A stretch of DNA of 64,000 bases, taken from assembly GCF_006715225.1 (NCBI RefSeq), contig NZ_VFMU01000001.1, positions 744,001 to 808,000 on the forward strand, in the 5' to 3' direction. The stretch is from Arthrobacter sp. SLBN-112 (GTDB lineage Bacteria; Actinomycetota; Actinomycetes; Actinomycetales; Micrococcaceae). The notes beneath the pieces are model-generated. The model saw nothing but the letters and a program-made list of their open reading frames with translations, did no database searches and was not told where the DNA came from. Within the stretch, counting starts at the first letter, position 1, and the number at the start of each line of letters is the position of its first letter. Shown in pieces: positions 1 to 8,095 of the stretch. Position numbers and translations under genes: made by a program.

Positions 1-70
1 GCACCGTTGGGGTTCCACCGACGACGGCTGGTTCCTGATCCCGAACGGGGAGGTCATCGCCAGGGCCTGA
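1..70 (+). CDS. C-terminal end of an unidentified protein, cut by the window edge
   Basis: A reading frame is open from base 2 and ends with TGA at 68-70, giving the last 22 residues (starting HRWGSTDDGW and ending EVIARA). The tail is polar with two tryptophans and has no motif I recognise. It lies on the same strand as the LysE-type gene that follows. The rest of the gene is outside the window, so no function can be assigned; that it is coding at all rests on the open frame and position. Confidence 0.45.
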   Translation, partial: HRWGSTDDGWFLIPNGEVIARA

Positions 71-115
71 CAGCGATACGCCATAGCGGTGGCAACCCTC
101 TGGCAGCAGGGGCAC

Positions 116-121
116 TAAACT
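116..121 (+). promoter_or_regulatory. -10 element (TAAACT) of a probable leaderless promoter
   Basis: TAAACT fits the actinobacterial -10 pattern TANNNT and ends six bases before GTG 128, so transcription would start at or next to the start codon. No convincing -35 box is visible and no Shine-Dalgarno sequence is well placed. Confidence 0.4.
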
Positions 122-127
122 TGGTTG

Positions 128-751
128 GTGCAATTCTCTCTCTGGCTGGCCCTTGCCGGCGCAGGCGCCCTGATCAGCTTCACCCCCGGTGCCGGGGCCA
201 TCAACACCATGAGCAACTCGCTGAACGCGGGCTTCCGCCGCTCCATCTGGGGGATCCTGGGCCAGCAGGCAGCGCTGGTGGTGCACGTGCTGATCGTGGC
301 CCTGGGCGTTGGCGTCCTGGTGGCCAGTTCACCCGTTGCCTTCAACGTGATCCGCTACGCCGGGGCGGCCTACCTGGTGTACCTGGGCATCCGCCAGTTC
401 CTGAGCAAGCCCACGGTAGCCCAGGAGCAGGCCGCCACCCTCCGCAACGAACCCGCCTGGTCCATCTTCCGGCGCGGGTTCTGGGTTAACCTCCTGAACC
501 CGAAGGCGATCGTGTTCTTCCTGGCCTTCACTCCCCAGTTCATCCGGCCCGATCAACCGCTGTTCACCCAGTACGCCGTGCTAACGGCAACGATTGTGGT
601 CATCGACATCCTGGTGATGTGGTTCTTCTTTGCGGCAGCGGCGAGGTCATTTCAACGGTTCACCAACACGGAGCGGGGCCAGCTGGTCCTCAGCAGGGTG
701 TTCGGTGTGCTGTTCGTGGGTGTGGGTATCCTGCTGGCCCTGATCCACTGA
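128..751 (+). CDS. LysE/RhtB-family amino-acid exporter
   Basis: The 207-residue product is a small multi-pass inner-membrane protein typical of the LysE/RhtB superfamily, which exports amino acids or similar small metabolites. The first hydrophobic segment carries SFTPGAGAINT, matching the family's conserved TPGP-type motif after helix 1, followed by a glycine-rich helix, the AGAAYLVYLGIRQF segment and a C-terminal hydrophobic helix (FGVLFVGVGILLALIH). Length is normal for the family. GTG 128 is preferred because a TAAACT -10 element lies six bases upstream; TTG 125 is the alternative. Substrate cannot be read from the sequence, and no adjacent LysR-type regulator is present. Confidence 0.85.
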   Translation: MQFSLWLALAGAGALISFTPGAGAINTMSNSLNAGFRRSIWGILGQQAALVVHVLIVALGVGVLVASSPVAFNVIRYAGAAYLVYLGIRQFLSKPTVAQEQAATLRNEPAWSIFRRGFWVNLLNPKAIVFFLAFTPQFIRPDQPLFTQYAVLTATIVVIDILVMWFFFAAAARSFQRFTNTERGQLVLSRVFGVLFVGVGILLALIH

Positions 752-875
752 AAAGAGTCACCCGCCAACACCGGCACCAACGTGACCCGTACCCATTCCG
801 GCGTTAGTAATGCATCTTTACAAACCCGTAAAGCTTTGTGAACAAGCCGCTAGCCAAGAGTGATTGGAAGCGCGC

Positions 876-1421
876 ATGCTTAGGGGCATGAACTCAGCGT
901 CGAGCGCATATCGCGTCATCACAGTCTGCACAGGCAACATCTGCCGGTCCCCCATGGCTGAGCTGATGCTCAAGGCAGCGCTTGAACGCGAGGGCCTTGA
1001 CCGCCTGGTGGAGGTGGATTCCGCAGGCATCACCGGGTACGAGGCAGGCCGCCCCATTGATCCCCGCGCCGCCCGCCGACTCGCTGCAACCCAACTCGCC
1101 TCCGACCACCACGTGGCCCGGGAGTGGGAGCCTGGCTGGTTCCGCGAGCGCGACCTGATCCTGGCCCTGGACATCGACCACTACGCCTGGCTCAGCGAGG
1201 CGGCGCCGGACCAGGAATCCCTGGACAAGATCCGCATGCTCCGCAGTTTCGATCCCACCATGGCCGAACGCGACCGGCTGGACCTAGGCATCGAGGATCC
1301 CTGGTACGGCGGCCATGTGGATTTCGACGCCGTCTGGCACCAGATCCATGCAGCCCTGCCAGGCCTTGTCCAGCACATCAAGTCCGCGGTCCTGCACAAC
1401 ACCCAGCTTCAGCCGCACTAG
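876..1421 (+). CDS. Low-molecular-weight protein-tyrosine phosphatase
   Basis: The 181-residue protein is a cytoplasmic LMW phosphotyrosine phosphatase. The phosphate-binding loop CTGNICRS (Cys18 to Arg24, C-x5-R) is complete near the N-terminus, and a DPW sequence in the C-terminal third (GIEDPWYGG) supplies the general-acid aspartate. These enzymes dephosphorylate tyrosine kinases of polysaccharide export or other phosphoproteins, but no bacterial tyrosine kinase gene is nearby, so the partner is unknown. ATG 876 is chosen because GGAAG lies five bases upstream; TTG 864 and ATG 888 are in-frame alternatives, the latter with no usable ribosome site. Confidence 0.9.
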   Translation: MLRGMNSASSAYRVITVCTGNICRSPMAELMLKAALEREGLDRLVEVDSAGITGYEAGRPIDPRAARRLAATQLASDHHVAREWEPGWFRERDLILALDIDHYAWLSEAAPDQESLDKIRMLRSFDPTMAERDRLDLGIEDPWYGGHVDFDAVWHQIHAALPGLVQHIKSAVLHNTQLQPH

Positions 1422-1475
1422 CCGCAGGGAAACCAATCGGTACAGGAGCGCAAGCGAACGCGCCGCTGAAAACGG

Positions 1476-1481
1476 TACGCT
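1476..1481 (+). promoter_or_regulatory. -10 element (TACGCT) of a leaderless promoter for the P-loop/PabB gene
   Basis: TACGCT ends seven bases before ATG 1489, the spacing expected when mRNA starts at the start codon. There is no ribosome-binding site before this ATG. Confidence 0.5.
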
Positions 1482-1488
1482 CTAGTCC

Positions 1489-3555
1489 ATGAGCCCAGCC
1501 CCCGTCATTATCGCCATCGACGGGCGCTCCGGCGCAGGGAAGACCACCCTCGCCGTCGAGCTGGCGGCCCGGCTCCGCGCCCACCACAAGGTCTCGCTGT
1601 TCCACCTTGAGGACATCTACCCTGGCTGGGACGGCCTGGCTGCCGGCGTCGAGCGTTATGTCTCCACCGTCCTCACCCCGCTCAGCCAAGGCCAGGCGGC
1701 CTCCTGGACCAGCTGGGACTGGGAGAACCACTACGACGGCGACGCCCGGGTGACGCTTCCTGCGGAGATCGTCATCGTGGAGGGGGTGGGGGCCGCCGCG
1801 GAGGCGGGCCGCCCCATGCTGGACGCGGTGATCTGGGCGGAATCCCCCGATGATGTGCGGCGGACCCGGGCGCTGGACCGCGACGGCGCAACGTATGAAC
1901 CGTACTGGGACCTGTGGGCCGCCCAGGAGGAAGAATGGCTGGGCCGCGACGATGTGCCCGGCCACGCGGACCTTCGCGTCCGGAACCTCGCCGACGGCGC
2001 AGCCCCGGCGGAGCTTTTGCAGCTGCTCCCCTACCTGCCTGCCCTGGCTCCGGTCCTCGCCCCCGAACTGTCGGCCCGCCGCGGCCTTCGCCTTCAGGCC
2101 GAGCGCATGGATGCCGTCCCGGATGCACCGGCCCTGTTTCAGTCCCTGTACGGCCGCTCCGCCAATGCCGCGTGGCTGGACTCCTCCAACGCGGGCGCGG
2201 AACCTGGCGGCGCGGAGCCCGCGCAGCGGACTGCCGCCGAACGCAGCCGGTTCAGCATCATGGCGGACGACGGCGGCACCTTCGGGCAGTGCGTCGTGCA
2301 CCGCGGGGGTGTAAGCCGGATCAGCGCAGGCTCGTCCACCGCCACCGTTCCCGGCCCCTTCTTCCGCTGGCTGGACACGGTCTGGGGCCGCCGCGCGGTG
2401 CGGACCCCGGACGGCTACCCCGGCGAATTCACCCTTGGCTGGCTGGGCTGCCTGGGGTACGAACTCAAACGTGAAACCGGCGGCAGCGGCCTTTCCGCAC
2501 CCACCCCGGACGCCGCTTTGATCTTCGCGGGCAGGGCTGTGGTCCTGGACCATGCCGAGGGTACCGCCTGGCTCCTGGCGCTCGAGGCACCGGACGCGGA
2601 CGAGTGGCTGGCGCAGGCCCGGTCCGCCGTGGAAGCCGCGGCGGAACCAACGGCTCAAGCCGGCGGCAGCACCGGCGTCGTACCCGCCACGCCGCCCGCT
2701 TTCCGCAGCCGGGACACGGGTGCGCAGTACCGGGAGAAGATCGCCGCCGCCCAGCACCAAATCGCGCAGGGGAATACCTACGAGGTGTGCCTGACCACCA
2801 CGCTCGAAGCGCGGATCCCGGCCGGCTCCCTGGATCCGTGGACCACGTACCTGGCGCTCCGGCGCAGGAACCCGGCCCCGTTCGCGAGCTACCTCCGGCT
2901 GGGAGACCTTGCCGTGGCCAGCACCTCGCCGGAGCGGTTCCTCAAGATAGGGTCCGACGGCGGCATGCGCGCCGAGCCGATCAAGGGCACCCGCCGCCGG
3001 GCTTCAGACCCGCAGGAGGACAGCCGGCTGCGTACGGACCTGTCCAGTTCCTTGAAGGACCGGGCCGAGAACATCATGATCGTTGACCTGCTGCGCAACG
3101 ACCTCAGCCACTTCGCCATCCCAGGCTCCGTCACGGTCAGCCGGCTCTGCGCCATCGAGAGCTACGCCACCGTCCACCAGATGGTCAGCACCATCGATGC
3201 CCACCTCCTCGCCGGAGCGCCGCGGGCAGAGGCGGTGGCAGCCTGCTTCCCTGCCGGCTCCATGACCGGCGCCCCCAAGATCAGCACCATGGCCATCCTC
3301 GACCAGCTGGAGGCAGGACCCAGGGGCATCTATTCGGGAGCCATCGGCTACTTCTCGCTCAACGCGGCGGTGGACCTCGCCGTCGCCATCCGGACCCTGG
3401 TGGTCAATGCGGCCGGTGACGGGACTGCTGAAATCTCCCTCGGCGTCGGCGGCGCCATCACCTCGGATTCCGATGCCGACGACGAGTACGAGGAAATCCG
3501 GACCAAGGCCTACGGGGTCCTCTCCACCCTGGGTGCGGAGTTTCCGGACGACTGA
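1489..3555 (+). CDS. pabB: Aminodeoxychorismate synthase component I with an N-terminal P-loop kinase-like domain
   Basis: The 688-residue protein has two parts. Residues 1 to about 195 begin with a Walker A loop (GRSGAGKTT, 12-20) and resemble uridine-kinase/AAA-type NTPases. Residues from about 215 onward form a complete chorismate-binding enzyme with RAEPIKGTRRR, ENIMIVDLLRNDL and CFPAGSMTGAPK. The PIKGT lysine motif is typical of PabB, where anthranilate synthase TrpE has PIAGT. The catalytic half amidates chorismate to 4-amino-4-deoxychorismate for folate, normally with PabA glutaminase, which is absent here; PabC lies 3 kb downstream. The role of the kinase-like domain is unknown. TrpE or a salvage enzyme is less likely given the motif. 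Confidence 0.88.
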   Translation: MSPAPVIIAIDGRSGAGKTTLAVELAARLRAHHKVSLFHLEDIYPGWDGLAAGVERYVSTVLTPLSQGQAASWTSWDWENHYDGDARVTLPAEIVIVEGVGAAAEAGRPMLDAVIWAESPDDVRRTRALDRDGATYEPYWDLWAAQEEEWLGRDDVPGHADLRVRNLADGAAPAELLQLLPYLPALAPVLAPELSARRGLRLQAERMDAVPDAPALFQSLYGRSANAAWLDSSNAGAEPGGAEPAQRTAAERSRFSIMADDGGTFGQCVVHRGGVSRISAGSSTATVPGPFFRWLDTVWGRRAVRTPDGYPGEFTLGWLGCLGYELKRETGGSGLSAPTPDAALIFAGRAVVLDHAEGTAWLLALEAPDADEWLAQARSAVEAAAEPTAQAGGSTGVVPATPPAFRSRDTGAQYREKIAAAQHQIAQGNTYEVCLTTTLEARIPAGSLDPWTTYLALRRRNPAPFASYLRLGDLAVASTSPERFLKIGSDGGMRAEPIKGTRRRASDPQEDSRLRTDLSSSLKDRAENIMIVDLLRNDLSHFAIPGSVTVSRLCAIESYATVHQMVSTIDAHLLAGAPRAEAVAACFPAGSMTGAPKISTMAILDQLEAGPRGIYSGAIGYFSLNAAVDLAVAIRTLVVNAAGDGTAEISLGVGGAITSDSDADDEYEEIRTKAYGVLSTLGAEFPDD

Positions 3556-3637
3556 CCCGTCCAGGGCGGGCCGGCGCCGGGTTGCCCTGGCAGCACACCC
3601 GGGAAAACGGTTTAGGAGGACACCGCCGCGGGTAGGG

Positions 3638-3659
3638 AGCTGAGCGTCAGCTGAACCGC
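3638..3659 (+). promoter_or_regulatory. Overlapping inverted repeats upstream of the MFS exporter gene
   Basis: AGCTGA-GCG-TCAGCT (3638-3652) is a perfect 6-bp inverted repeat. An alternative pairing TGAGCG/CGCTCA spans 3641-3662 and is mutually exclusive with it. The element lies 50-70 bases before the exporter start and could be an operator or a switching RNA hairpin; nothing more can be said from sequence. Confidence 0.3.
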
Positions 3660-3710
3660 TCAAGCAATGCGGCGGAATACCCAAGCGCCCACACGAGTGA
3701 GGTTTGCCGC

Positions 3711-4985
3711 GTGACGGACCCGTCCCACCCCCACAACACCAGCAAGCAGGCACCGCGGAGCGTCAAGTACATCCTCATGCTTGGCGCCCTGGCCGCCCTT
3801 CCTGCGATCACCACGGACATGTACCTGCCCTCGCTGCCTGCTGTGGAGGCCGATCTCCACACCACCCAGACCGCCGCCCAGCTGACACTGTCCGGAACCC
3901 TCGTGGGGGCCGGTGTTGGCCAGCTGGTGATCGGGCCGTTCTCGGACCGGTTCGGCCGAAGACTGCCCCTGGTCATCGGGATCTCGCTGCACGTGGCCAT
4001 CTCGCTGCTGTGCTCGTTGACGCCGAACATCGAAACCCTGACCGGGCTGCGCGTGCTTCAGGGCTTCTTCAACGCGGCCGCGGCCGTGGTGGCACTGGCC
4101 GTCATCCGCGACCGCTTCGTTGGGTCCGCCGCCGCCCAACTGCTCTCCCGGCTGATGCTGGTGATTGGCGTGGCGCCGCTCCTGGCGCCCACCGTGGGGC
4201 AGGCGATCGCCGGTGCCTGGAACTGGCGGGCGGTCTTCTACGCCCTGGCGCTGTTCGGGGTGGTGCTGGTGGCAATCGTCTGGCGGTTCATGCCGGAGAC
4301 GCTGCCGGAGGACAGCCGGAGTCCGGGCAATCCCAGGCATGTGGCCAGTGCATACTGGTCGCTGCTGCGGGACAGGCATTTCATGGCGCTTGCCGTCATT
4401 CCCGGGCTGGGGCTGGCCCTGATCATGAGCTACGTGGTGGGGTCCCCCTTTGTCTTCCAGAACGAATACGGCCTCACCGCCCAGCAGTTCGCCCTGGTCT
4501 TTGCCCTTAACGGGGCCGCGCTGGTCCTCTCCGCCCAGCTCAACGCCGCCCTGGTCCGGAAGTTCCCGCCGGTACGCCTCCTGCGCACCGCCCTCCTGGT
4601 CCAGCTGTGCCTTGCCCTGCTGCTGCTCGTGGTGGTGGCCACGGGGGCCGGTGGCGTGTTTGGCCTGGTGGCCGCCCTGTGGCTGGTCCTGTCAGCCCAG
4701 GGGATGGTGCCGGCAAACGCCTCCGTACTGGCCCTGCACAATTACGGCCATATGGCGGGAACGGCGGCGGCGGTCATCGGCGCCTTGCAGTCGGGGGTGG
4801 CCGGCCTGGTGAGTCCGCTGGTGGGGATCCTGGGCGGAAATTCGTGGTCGATGGCCGGCGTCATGATCGGCAGCTGCGCCCTGGCGGTGATGGTGCTTGC
4901 CCTGGGGACTCCCGCCTACCGGAAGGGCGGCTGGGCAGAGCATGCCGGGCGCGACGACGGCCAGCGGGTCAGCGCGGACGAATAG
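3711..4985 (+). CDS. Bcr/CflA-family drug:proton MFS exporter
   Basis: The 424-residue protein is a 12-helix major facilitator of the Bcr/CflA (DHA1) type. The N-terminal LPAITTDMYLPSLPAVEADL is the family's signature (charged Asp in helix 1 followed by YLPSLP), and GPFSDRFGRRLPLV is MFS motif A after helix 2. Such proteins expel bicyclomycin, chloramphenicol, sulfonamides or natural metabolites using the proton gradient. The start is GTG 3711 with a GAGG element about ten bases before it. The gene stands alone, converging with cls, and has inverted repeats upstream. Substrate is not predictable. Confidence 0.9.
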   Translation: MTDPSHPHNTSKQAPRSVKYILMLGALAALPAITTDMYLPSLPAVEADLHTTQTAAQLTLSGTLVGAGVGQLVIGPFSDRFGRRLPLVIGISLHVAISLLCSLTPNIETLTGLRVLQGFFNAAAAVVALAVIRDRFVGSAAAQLLSRLMLVIGVAPLLAPTVGQAIAGAWNWRAVFYALALFGVVLVAIVWRFMPETLPEDSRSPGNPRHVASAYWSLLRDRHFMALAVIPGLGLALIMSYVVGSPFVFQNEYGLTAQQFALVFALNGAALVLSAQLNAALVRKFPPVRLLRTALLVQLCLALLLLVVVATGAGGVFGLVAALWLVLSAQGMVPANASVLALHNYGHMAGTAAAVIGALQSGVAGLVSPLVGILGGNSWSMAGVMIGSCALAVMVLALGTPAYRKGGWAEHAGRDDGQRVSADE

Positions 4986-5009
4986 CCGGGTGCGGGGCCG
5001 GCTTATTGA

Positions 5010-5044
5010 ACCGTATTTACTGGACCGTGTTTACTGGACCGTGG
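5010..5044. repeat. 14-bp tandem duplication covering the stop codon of cls
   Basis: The unit ACCGTRTTTACTGG occurs at 5010-5023 and 5024-5037 and begins again at 5038-5044. On the minus strand it encodes the last residues of the cardiolipin synthase plus its TAA, so the 3' end of the gene including the stop is duplicated. The two full copies differ at one base. Confidence 0.85.
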
Positions 5045-6506
5045 CCGTCAGCCGGGCCACGTTGTCCACGTACCGCGCGGCGAGCGGCCTGTTGAGCCAG
5101 TCCGCCAGCTTCAGCTCGTGGGAAATGTCCCGGTAGGTATCCTCCACCGCCCGCATCTTGTTCACGATGTCCTCGCCCAGGAGCATGACGGATACCTCCA
5201 GGTTCAAGGAGAACGACCGCATGTCCATGTTGCTGGAGCCCAGGACGGCCACTTCGTCGTCGATGGTGAAGTGCTTGGCATGCAGCACGAACGGCGCCTT
5301 GTACAGGTAGATCCGCACGCCGGCCTCGAGGAGCGCCTCATAGTAGGACCGTTGCGCGTGGTGGACCAGGAACTGGTCGCCCTTCTCGGACACGAACAGT
5401 TCCACGTCCACGCCGCGCTGCGCCGCGGTAGTGATGGCGTAGAGCAGTGAATCGTCCGGAACGAAGTAGGGGCTGCAGATGGAGATCCGGTGCTGCGCGG
5501 AGTAGATGAGCGTGTTGAAGAGCCGGAGGTTGTTCTCCGTGATGAAGCCGGGGCCGCTGGGCACCACCTGGGCCGTGACGTTGCCGGGTTCGGGGTTCGA
5601 CGGGAGCTGCAGCTGGTGTTCCAGGGACTCATCGGTCTCGGTCAGCCAGTCAGTGGCGAAGACGACGTTCAGGGTGGTCACGATGGGGCCTCGGAGGCAC
5701 GCCATCAGTTCCACCCATTCGCGGCCTGCCTTGCGGTGCCGCGGGTTGTTGTAGGAGGGCTCGATCAGGTTCTGCGAGCCCGTGAATGCGACTTCGCCGT
5801 CCACCACCATGATCTTGCGGTGGTTGCGCAGGTCCGGCCGGCGCCACTGGCCGTGGATGGGCAGCAGCGGCAGCATCCGCTTCCACTGGATCTTGCCGGC
5901 CTTGAGCCGCTTGAGCAGCTTCCGGTAGCCCTTGATGCGCAGCGTTCCGATGTGGTCGAAGAGGAGCCGCACTTCCACGCCGCGTTCGGCGGCTTCCTCC
6001 AGGGCGGTGAGCAGGTCGTTGGTGACGTGGTCCGAGCTCATGATGTAGAACTCGGCATTGACGAATTTCTTCGCCTTCCGCACGGCGTTCGTCATGTCCA
6101 GGATGGAGTCCGGGTAGCCGGGGATGAGCTCAACGGAATTGTTGTCCACCATGGGCAACGAACCCAGGGTGCGGTTGAGCTCGGCGGCGGACTTCACCCA
6201 CTCCGGCCCGGGGTAATCGCTGTCGGCATCCGCGAGGGCACTGATGCCGGCCCGCACCCGCTCGTTGACCTGCTGCTGCTGCGCGCGTCTGCGGCTGGAG
6301 AGCTGGAAGTTGCCGAACAGCAGGAACAGCACGATGCCCACGAACGGGATGAAGAAGATCCCCAGCAGCCAGGCCATGGCGGTGGTGGGCCGCCTGTTCC
6401 CGGGGATGATGCCCAGCGCCAGGACCCTGATGACAAGGTCGGCGAAGCCCAGGAGCACCACAACCCATGTCGGCGCGGTGCCGGCAAGCGAAAAAGGCCA
6501 CAACAC
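5031..6506 (-). CDS. cls: Cardiolipin synthase (phospholipase D family)
   Basis: The 491-residue membrane enzyme joins two phosphatidylglycerol (or PG and CDP-diacylglycerol) molecules into cardiolipin. Two N-terminal transmembrane helices (VVLLGFADLVIRVLALGII and AMAWLLGIFFIPFVGIVLF) precede two PLD catalytic HKD motifs: HRKIMVVDG (H-x-K-x4-D) near residue 220 and HAKHFTIDD near residue 405. Length is typical of ClsA-like enzymes. GTG 6506 is preferred over a 26-residue longer frame because GGGAG lies eight bases upstream and the first helix then begins at the N-terminus. Divergent from pabC; its stop region carries a 14-bp tandem duplication. Confidence 0.92.
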   Translation of the reverse strand: MLWPFSLAGTAPTWVVVLLGFADLVIRVLALGIIPGNRRPTTAMAWLLGIFFIPFVGIVLFLLFGNFQLSSRRRAQQQQVNERVRAGISALADADSDYPGPEWVKSAAELNRTLGSLPMVDNNSVELIPGYPDSILDMTNAVRKAKKFVNAEFYIMSSDHVTNDLLTALEEAAERGVEVRLLFDHIGTLRIKGYRKLLKRLKAGKIQWKRMLPLLPIHGQWRRPDLRNHRKIMVVDGEVAFTGSQNLIEPSYNNPRHRKAGREWVELMACLRGPIVTTLNVVFATDWLTETDESLEHQLQLPSNPEPGNVTAQVVPSGPGFITENNLRLFNTLIYSAQHRISICSPYFVPDDSLLYAITTAAQRGVDVELFVSEKGDQFLVHHAQRSYYEALLEAGVRIYLYKAPFVLHAKHFTIDDEVAVLGSSNMDMRSFSLNLEVSVMLLGEDIVNKMRAVEDTYRDISHELKLADWLNRPLAARYVDNVARLTATVQ

Positions 6507-6589
6507 GTCAATAACTCCCGGGGAGATTGGGCTCCCGGAGGACGGTTTTCGCCCGGGGCACTCTGCCCAGCTTATCCGCGGCACCGCAC

Positions 6590-6595
6590 TAAGCT
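6590..6595 (+). promoter_or_regulatory. -10 element (TAAGCT) of a leaderless promoter for pabC
   Basis: TAAGCT ends six bases before ATG 6602, with no ribosome-binding site between, so pabC is probably leaderless. Confidence 0.5.
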
Positions 6596-6601
6596 GGTGC
6601 C

Positions 6602-7531
6602 ATGAGCTCTCCAGCCCCCGTGGTTCTCGTTTTCCTTGACCCTGCTTTCCCCGACGGCAGGGTGGCCGACGCCTCCAAGCCCCAGCTGCTGGTCACGGAC
6701 CTTGGCGTCACACGCGGCGACGGCGTCTTCGAAACCATGCTGGCAGTGGGCGGGACGGTGCGGAAAATGCAGGCCCACCTGGATCGGCTTGCCGGTTCGG
6801 CCACGGCGTTGGACCTCGACATCCCGGACCAGGACGCCTGGCGGCGTGCCATTGCGGCTGCCGTGGCCCGGCACCGGTCAGAGAACCCGCCGGCAGACCC
6901 TTCGGCAGATGAACTGGTGGTCAAACTGGTGGTGACCCGCGGCGTGGAGGGCGCTCCCACCCCCACCGCGTGGGTCCAGGCCTCCCCGGCCGGTGCTGCC
7001 GCGCGCCGGCAGCGGGAAACGGGCATCGATGTCATCCTCCTTGACCGGGGCTACGACAGTGACGTAGCCGAACGGGCCCCCTGGTTGCTCCTGGGGGCCA
7101 AGACGCTCTCCTACGCCGTCAACATGGCGGCGCTGCGCCACGCGCACAAACAGGGCGCCGACGACGTCATCTTCACCTCATCCGATGGTCGCGTCCTGGA
7201 AGGGCCCACGTCCACGGTGCTCCTGGCGCATGTGGAAAAGTCCGACGACGGCACAACCGTCAAGCGCCTCATCACACCGCAGCTGGACAGCGGCATCCTG
7301 CCCGGAACCTCCCAGGGGGCGCTCTTCGCTGCAGCCAAGGCGGCAGGCTGGGAACTGGGCTATGGCCCGCTGGAGCCCCGGGACCTTCTGGACGCCGACG
7401 CTGTCTGGCTGATCTCCAGCGTCCGCCTGCTGGCGCCCGTGAACCGGATCGATGGCAAGGAGATCGGCACTCCTTCTGTCCAAAAGGAACTGACCACCGA
7501 ATTGAACGGCCTCTTCGCCGGGATTCATTAG
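6602..7531 (+). CDS. pabC: Aminodeoxychorismate lyase (class IV aminotransferase fold)
   Basis: The 309-residue PLP enzyme belongs to fold-type IV. It has the N-terminal GVTRGDGVFET motif, the PLP-binding lysine in GAKTLSYAVNM (Lys167) and the DVIFTSSDGRVLEGPTST stretch with the conserved E-G-P-T-S. It is called PabC because PabB lies 3 kb upstream on the same strand, and PabC removes pyruvate from aminodeoxychorismate to give p-aminobenzoate for folate. Branched-chain and D-amino-acid aminotransferases share the fold, but the length and the neighbouring gene favour PabC. A hairpin follows the stop codon. Confidence 0.85.
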   Translation: MSSPAPVVLVFLDPAFPDGRVADASKPQLLVTDLGVTRGDGVFETMLAVGGTVRKMQAHLDRLAGSATALDLDIPDQDAWRRAIAAAVARHRSENPPADPSADELVVKLVVTRGVEGAPTPTAWVQASPAGAAARRQRETGIDVILLDRGYDSDVAERAPWLLLGAKTLSYAVNMAALRHAHKQGADDVIFTSSDGRVLEGPTSTVLLAHVEKSDDGTTVKRLITPQLDSGILPGTSQGALFAAAKAAGWELGYGPLEPRDLLDADAVWLISSVRLLAPVNRIDGKEIGTPSVQKELTTELNGLFAGIH

Positions 7532-7541
7532 GCCCCCACAG

Positions 7542-7571
7542 GCCGGGACGGCCCTTTTCCCGTCCCGGCTT
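7542..7571 (+). terminator. Hairpin after pabC, possible terminator
   Basis: GCCGGGACGG (7542-7551) pairs perfectly with CCGTCCCGGC (7560-7569) around an 8-base loop rich in T, followed only by TT. Strong stem but a poor U-tract, so termination efficiency is uncertain. Confidence 0.55.
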
Positions 7572-7577
7572 CACCCG

Positions 7578-7583
7578 TAAGGT
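7578..7583 (+). promoter_or_regulatory. -10 element (TAAGGT) of a leaderless promoter
   Basis: TAAGGT ends seven bases before ATG 7591. AAGG could also serve as a weak ribosome site, so leaderless status is likely but not certain. Confidence 0.4.
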
Positions 7584-7590
7584 GTGCACC

Positions 7591-8055
7591 ATGGACTCGC
7601 AAAAGCTGCCGATCGAAAATTTGTCCTTTGACGACTGCTGGGATCTCCTTGCCAACGACATCGTGGGCCGGCTGGCCATTGTGGTGGATGGACATCCGGA
7701 GATCTTTCCCGTGAATTACGTTGTCCACCTGCGCAGCATCCTGTTCCGCACGGCGCCCGGGTCCAAGCTGTGGGGCGCCAGGATGGAAAGGCCCGCCGCA
7801 CTGGAAATCGACGGCTACGATCCCGCCACCGAACTGGCCTGGAGCGTGGTGGTGCGGGGCGATACCGGGATCGTCGAGGACCAGGCCGTCAAGGATGCCG
7901 TGGACGGCCTGGGCCTTGAGCCGTGGCAACCCGGCGAAAAGGCAAACTACGTGAGGCTGAACGCCAAGGCACTGACCGGGCGCAGGTTCCAGGTGAACCG
8001 GCCGGACATCTGGAACACCCGCGCCCAGGACCGGCGCCGGGCGTCATTCGAATAG
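7591..8055 (+). CDS. Pyridoxamine 5'-phosphate-oxidase-family flavin-binding protein
   Basis: The 154-residue protein has the split-barrel PPOX architecture: LSFDDCWDLLANDIVGRLAIVVDGHPEIFPVNYVV at the N-terminus, the ILFRTAPGSKLW strand typical of FMN/F420-binding members, and WSVVVRGDTGIVED in the second half. Members bind FMN, heme or F420, and the product is cytosolic. The gene is a short single unit after the pabC hairpin. True PNP oxidase is unlikely because the protein is far shorter than PdxH (about 210-220 residues). Substrate unknown. Confidence 0.8.
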   Translation: MDSQKLPIENLSFDDCWDLLANDIVGRLAIVVDGHPEIFPVNYVVHLRSILFRTAPGSKLWGARMERPAALEIDGYDPATELAWSVVVRGDTGIVEDQAVKDAVDGLGLEPWQPGEKANYVRLNAKALTGRRFQVNRPDIWNTRAQDRRRASFE

Positions 8056-8095
8056 TACCGGTGGCATCAACCGCGTCTTTGGCCGGGCGCCGCTG

